From NCBI RefSeq assembly GCF_964656455.1, contig NC_135726.1, positions 30,347,930 to 30,411,929 on the forward strand: DNA of 64,000 bases, written 5' to 3'. The DNA comes from Halichoerus grypus (taxonomy: Eukaryota; Chordata; Mammalia; Carnivora; Phocidae). Shown piece after piece: positions 60,009 through 64,000 of the stretch. Numbering within the stretch: position 1 is the first letter of the stretch; each line of letters opens with the position of its first letter. Below the pieces are notes generated by a model. The model did no database searches, was not told the DNA's origin, and saw nothing but the letters and a program-made list of their open reading frames with translations. The position numbers and the translations under genes were made by a program.

Positions 60009-60278
60009 GACCAGAGCCACACACAAGTGCCCCAGTACCGTCAGGATCACTCCTTGATCATGAGGTCCATCGTCCACATGACTGATGCTGCTCGCTCTGG
60101 GATCATGCCTCCCACTCAGCTCACCACCATCAACCAGTCTCAGCTCAGCGCCCAGTTGGGGTTGAATTTGGGAGGCGCCAGTTTGCCACACACGTCTCCT
60201 TCGCCTCCAGCAAGCAAATCCGCGACCCCTTCCCCTTCCAGTTCCATCAATGAAGAGGATGCTGATGAATCCAACAGA
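60009..60278 (+). CDS. TOX3: TOX3 internal coding exon (90 codons, Ser/Pro-rich linker before NLS/HMG box)
   Basis: The exon encodes 90 residues. They start [20 protein letters not shown], pass through the TOX-family signature [19 protein letters not shown], and end in a Ser/Pro-rich stretch ([17 protein letters not shown]) with an acidic tail EEDADESNR. The acceptor is CTTTTTAG at 60001-60008 behind a C/T-rich tract, and the donor GTAAGT starts at 60279. Both borders are phase 0. In the family this segment is followed by a basic nuclear localisation stretch and the HMG box, whose exons must lie downstream of the window. An in-frame GTG at 60027 could be mistaken for a start, but coding clearly begins at the acceptor. 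Compared with the human protein as I remember it, there are Pro/His, Ile/Thr, Leu and Ser replacements at scattered positions, all outside the signature motif. Confidence 0.95.
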
Positions 60279-60434
60279 GTAAGTTGACTGCTTTAGTTGT
60301 CACCCACCTGAGAATTTGGAATCACCCCATACTGTGTCTTTGAATTTCACTCATGGTATTACCTTCTTTTGGGATTTGGCTAGCATTTAAATTCATGACA
60401 GTTTAATTTTTTTCTTCACTCTTTTACTTACTCA

Positions 60435-60570
60435 TTTTCTGTGAAAAGCATATTCCACTGGAAATTGGGAGATCTGGCTTCTCCTACTGGTTATAAGGCA
60501 TTGAACATGTCACCTAACTCTTGTAGGCATGATTTTCTCATTCTGCGGAAGGGAGGACTTCCACTAGATT
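60435..60570 (+). mobile_element. MIR SINE fragment
   Basis: 'gaaattgggagatctggctt', 'ggcattgaacatgtcaccta' and 'ttttctcattctgcggaagg' follow the MIR core. Confidence 0.55.
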
Positions 60571-60814
60571 CCCCAGGAATTCTGAAGTGCTCTGCTTCTA
60601 AGTTAATGTTTATGTGGATAAGTTTCATCCAGTTAGTTGGCTGAGCCACTGTCATATTTGACAGACTTGCACCTTCTCTGATGTTTATCACTTAGTAAGT
60701 TCTAATCATTCCATATCCCTGCTTTTGTCATGGGGAGTGATAATTCAAATATACATGGTTTGAAATAAAAACTTAGTTTCAGGGAGGACTTTTCTGAATG
60801 CTTAGAAAGGTATT

Positions 60815-61880
60815 CTGTTTCAATAAAGTAACTTATGCTTGGTACACTTATTTGTTCCTTATTCATCATATTTTTTACACTTACTCTGTGCTTGGCCTTT
60901 TACTTAGTTCTGGTGATATAAAGATTTATAAGAGAATTGCTACCCCTGGGACTCCCCACTGGGGATGAAAAGCAATGTTTAAAACTAGCTCTAGATGTGA
61001 TTAGAGGTATAATTGATATATCTGGTGTGCTAAGATTGTAGTCGATTCTGCTTGGGAGAGTGATTTGAGGAAGACTTTGTTGAGAAGGTGATATTTGAAT
61101 TAGATCTAAGAGGATACATAAAAGTTTGTGAGGCAGAAGAGAGAGGCCAGCATTCTGGTCGAGGGAGCAATGGAAGTACACGTCAATTTATGAGTATCAT
61201 GAACAGTTTGATATGGGGAGGAAAGAAATAGGAATTGAAGAAAACAGTAGCTGAAATGTGGTAGCCTTTCTCGTGCAGGTAGCTGAGAGCTGAGTAATTA
61301 TTTGCATAGAGGAGTGGCATAAGCAACTTTATGCTTTAGAAAGATGGCTTTGGCTGTATAGAGAACGCATTACAGAGGGAGGGACTGGAGGAAAGGAAAC
61401 TGATCAATACTTGCTATAAAGTGTTTCCTTTCAGCAAAGGAAGGAATGGACAGGAGGTACAGATTAGTGAGACATGTAAGAGGGAGAATCCTGAAGTTTT
61501 GGTAATCCACTGGGATTTGAAGGCATAAAAGATAAATGGGGTTTCAGTATGAGAGCCAGCATGGATATTAGTAAATGAGAGAATCGGCCCAGAAAGAGGA
61601 GTGTTACTTTTTCTCCATTGGAGGAGATGAGAGTTTGGCATGGTCTGGGTTGAATTCAAAGCACCCACGTTTGAGTCTAGAACTCAGTTCATGGGAGGTG
61701 GGACTACAGATTTGGGGACCATCAGCACATAGATGTGAAGACATGGAAGTAATCAGGATTTCTCAGAGTGTATAAGGAGCAAGTCAAGGCCAAAGCCCTG
61801 AGCATCATTTATTTTTAAGTAGCAAATGGAAGAAGAGGAACTAGAGAAGATTGAGAGTGAGGAAGAGGAGGGAAGGGAGG
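60815..61880 (-). mobile_element. LINE2, antisense 3' portion (about 1 kb)
   Basis: 'ttacacttactctgtgcttg', 'gaaggtgatatttgaattag', 'aaagatggctttggctgtat', 'ctacagatttggggaccatc' and 'agtcaaggccaaagccctga' are in antisense LINE2 order. The divergence is strong. Confidence 0.6.
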
Positions 61881-64000
61881 TCAGATATATTGCAGGGATT
61901 TGAAGAAGAAGGGTTTGTTCTGTCCCGACATGTTAGCACCCTGCTGGGCGCAGATTGGGTAAATGCATTGACGGTCTCTCCACACACTCACAAGGATTTC
62001 TGTGAAGGTGAAGTGAGAAACAATGATTACAAAGAAACTCAAGAGATGTGAGTAAGGCCCAGCTAAGTTACAACTGGCCGGGACACAATTCAAATGGATT
62101 CCTTTCATTTCACTCACGTTTCCACAGATCTTCTACTCAACGTTTGCACCACACTGAAATTGTCCTGGCTAAGGAGAACCTTCCTTATCTGCGACACCTT
62201 GCTTACTCCATTTTAAGCAAGGGTCTAGGTTCTGTGTAAAGGCAAAGAATCCAATTTGTTATCTTTTAAGCAACTGAGCTGAGAAAGAAAGATTAAAATT
62301 ATCGTTGATGGTGTCTCTTCGGGGGAAAACTACTTCTCCACCTTCCCCAACGCTCTTCAGTCAATTACACACAGGTTTCTTTCAGAGAATTAATTCTGAG
62401 CTCTTGTTTAAACTGTGAGATTCTTCATTTCGGGTTTATTCTTAAAAGGTAATGATGATTAGGGCAAGTCATGGTTATCCGAGGAAGATATCCAAGGTTG
62501 TCACCATTGGAATGCTCGTTTACAGAGAGCAAGATTGAGCTGTTTTTCTTTTGGAAACGCTACTCTGAAAATTACTGTCACCTTGTCATCGGTCAGGGCA
62601 TCATTGGTGGCAACAGTGCCAACTTTTCTTCCAGGAAAACAATATATAGTTGTTTGACTCAATTAGGAAAATCTGTGTCTATTTTTTTCCCCCCATGGGG
62701 CTAAAGCAGTATTTTTCACTGAAGGGAAACTTGGCCCCCGCTGAAGCTCTAACTGAAAAGCATCCGAGTCTCTTACAAGTTCAGATTCATTAACTAGAGT
62801 TAAACAAGTCTCGCTTATCCTGAGAATTTAGGGAAAAAAAGACCATTGAAAATGATTGACTTAATCGTGAGTTATGGAAGATGGCATTTTGGAGAAGAGT
62901 TGAGATGATGTGGCTTACCATCATTTGAAGTGTGTAAACTACTTGTATGAAGTCCATATGTTGTTACCACTCAAGGAGGGCCACGGAGAAGTGGACTTGT
63001 GGTTTCCCCCCACCTTGAGGGTCCAGAGCTCTCAGAGACACGTTACTTAGCAGTGTTCCCCCTAAGAATTTTAGCAATTGGAGTAAGTTCTAAATGCCTC
63101 TCATTCAGAAAATAATGACACTCTTGGAAAATTTGAATTTAGGATTTGAGACTCAAGGCCATTAAAAACCAATCTGTTAGTAACTTGAGTCTATCTCTGT
63201 TGATATTCCCCACGGCTGGCTTTTAAAACCGATTTTGTCACACATTTCAGCTTTCCCAATGAAGTTAACTGCAAAATGATCTTCAGTTCAGTCCTATTGT
63301 AATCTAGAGGGACACAACAAGGCTGATACATCTTTTCTCCTGCTTCTTTGATAAATGTATTATATGATCACTGAAATTAGATGATGGGAGTGGCAGGTGA
63401 ATCTGGAGCTCCGTGGTATATAGATATGGGGAGCTATACCCCTGTCATTTCTGTGGCTTTGATCTCAGCGAGTTCATATGGTAGATATGTGTCAGGTTCT
63501 CACTGTCCCTGCGGCAGCCAACTTTCTGAACAGAGTTACTTTCTGTAGGACTGTTTTCTTACCAGTCTTTTTAGCCTTGGTGATTTTAAGTATCAATTAT
63601 TGTTCTCTTCTAGGTTTTTAATTTTAATAAAGAATATCAATTTCCTCTTTATCTCCAGTTAAAGGAGTTTTGACTTTTTTTTATATTTCTTGTTAGCCTA
63701 TTCTTTCGAAAGTTATCATGACTTAAAGAAATAAAGATGACCTTTCTCTTACTGTGCAAGCTCAGGGCTTGTAGCTAATTTCCATTGGAGTTTCTGGAGA
63801 CCCGTGAGCAAGGTAACATTCTGGTAAAATAAAAGAAGCTTTGAAAAATCGATTCAGACTGATCCTATATATGGCACGTGACTATGGCCAGGGACCTCAT
63901 TTAAAATATCTAAATATGATCAACATCCCGAATTACTTAGATTTACTTCTAAAATCTCTGAAAATGTAAACTGTTTTATGTGTACACATGTAATGCGTGT

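Larger units (their letters stand above)
60279..64000 (+). other. TOX3: TOX3 intron 4 (5' part)
   Basis: This intron begins with the GTAAGT donor. It contains a MIR-like fragment (60435-60570) and an antisense LINE2 block (about 60815-61880). I recognise nothing in 61.9-64.0 kb: no exon, no clear repeat. The next expected exon, with the basic stretch and start of the HMG box, is not present. Confidence 0.85.

Noticed and set aside
60027..60287. Separate gene starting at 60027
   Set aside because: It is the TOX3 exon read from an internal GTG; the true exon starts at the acceptor at 60009 and ends at 60278.

Overview
The window is vertebrate genomic DNA from a carnivore. It is not microbial: there are no long open frames, bacterial operons or ribosome-binding sites. 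The carnivore call rests on nine tRNA-derived SINEs of the CAN-SINE (SINEC) type, recognised by the 'gcctgggtggctcagt' head, several with clear target-site duplications. Their bodies lack the dog-specific 'gggatccctgggtggcgcag' head and the cat-type tail, so an arctoid caniform (bear, seal or mustelid group) fits best. That lineage call is an inference from remembered SINE consensus sequences.

The only protein-coding gene I can support is TOX3, on the + strand and incomplete at both ends. Three internal coding exons are present: 42733-42798 (22 codons), 47229-47483 (85 codons) and 60009-60278 (90 codons). Each has AG/GT borders and starts and ends in phase 0, so together they give 197 uninterrupted codons of the N-terminal, pre-HMG-box half of the protein. 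The first coding exon lies before position 1. The exons for the lysine-rich nuclear localisation segment, the HMG box and the Gln-rich tail lie after position 64000. TOX3 is known as a nuclear HMG-box transcriptional co-regulator linked to calcium-dependent neuronal transcription and breast epithelium; its 16q12 locus in humans is a breast-cancer risk region.

Layout: 1-42732 is the 3' part of the large first intron. 42799-47228 is intron 2, 47484-60008 is intron 3 and 60279-64000 is the start of intron 4. The introns hold ancient LINE2 and MIR fragments, a few old L1 fragments, hAT DNA transposons (three MER20, one MER5A, one other with a perfect 8-bp duplication), a Tigger-like element, carnivore SINEs and simple repeats. 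Two long stretches (13.2-18.2 kb and 47.5-51.9 kb) contain almost no recognisable transposons, which is common around developmental transcription-factor genes and may mark regulatory DNA.

I did not find a new biological system. The items most worth checking are a tandem (NAGNAG) splice acceptor at exon 3 that would add or drop one glutamine, a 45-bp CpG-dense spot flanked by homeodomain-type sites at 40.3-40.55 kb, a strong G-quadruplex motif 1.7 kb upstream of the first exon in the window, a 253-nt pure pyrimidine tract, and an antisense SINE in intron 2 that offers a cryptic splice acceptor. Repeat family names were assigned by eye from memory, and most boundaries are good only to about 10-50 bases.
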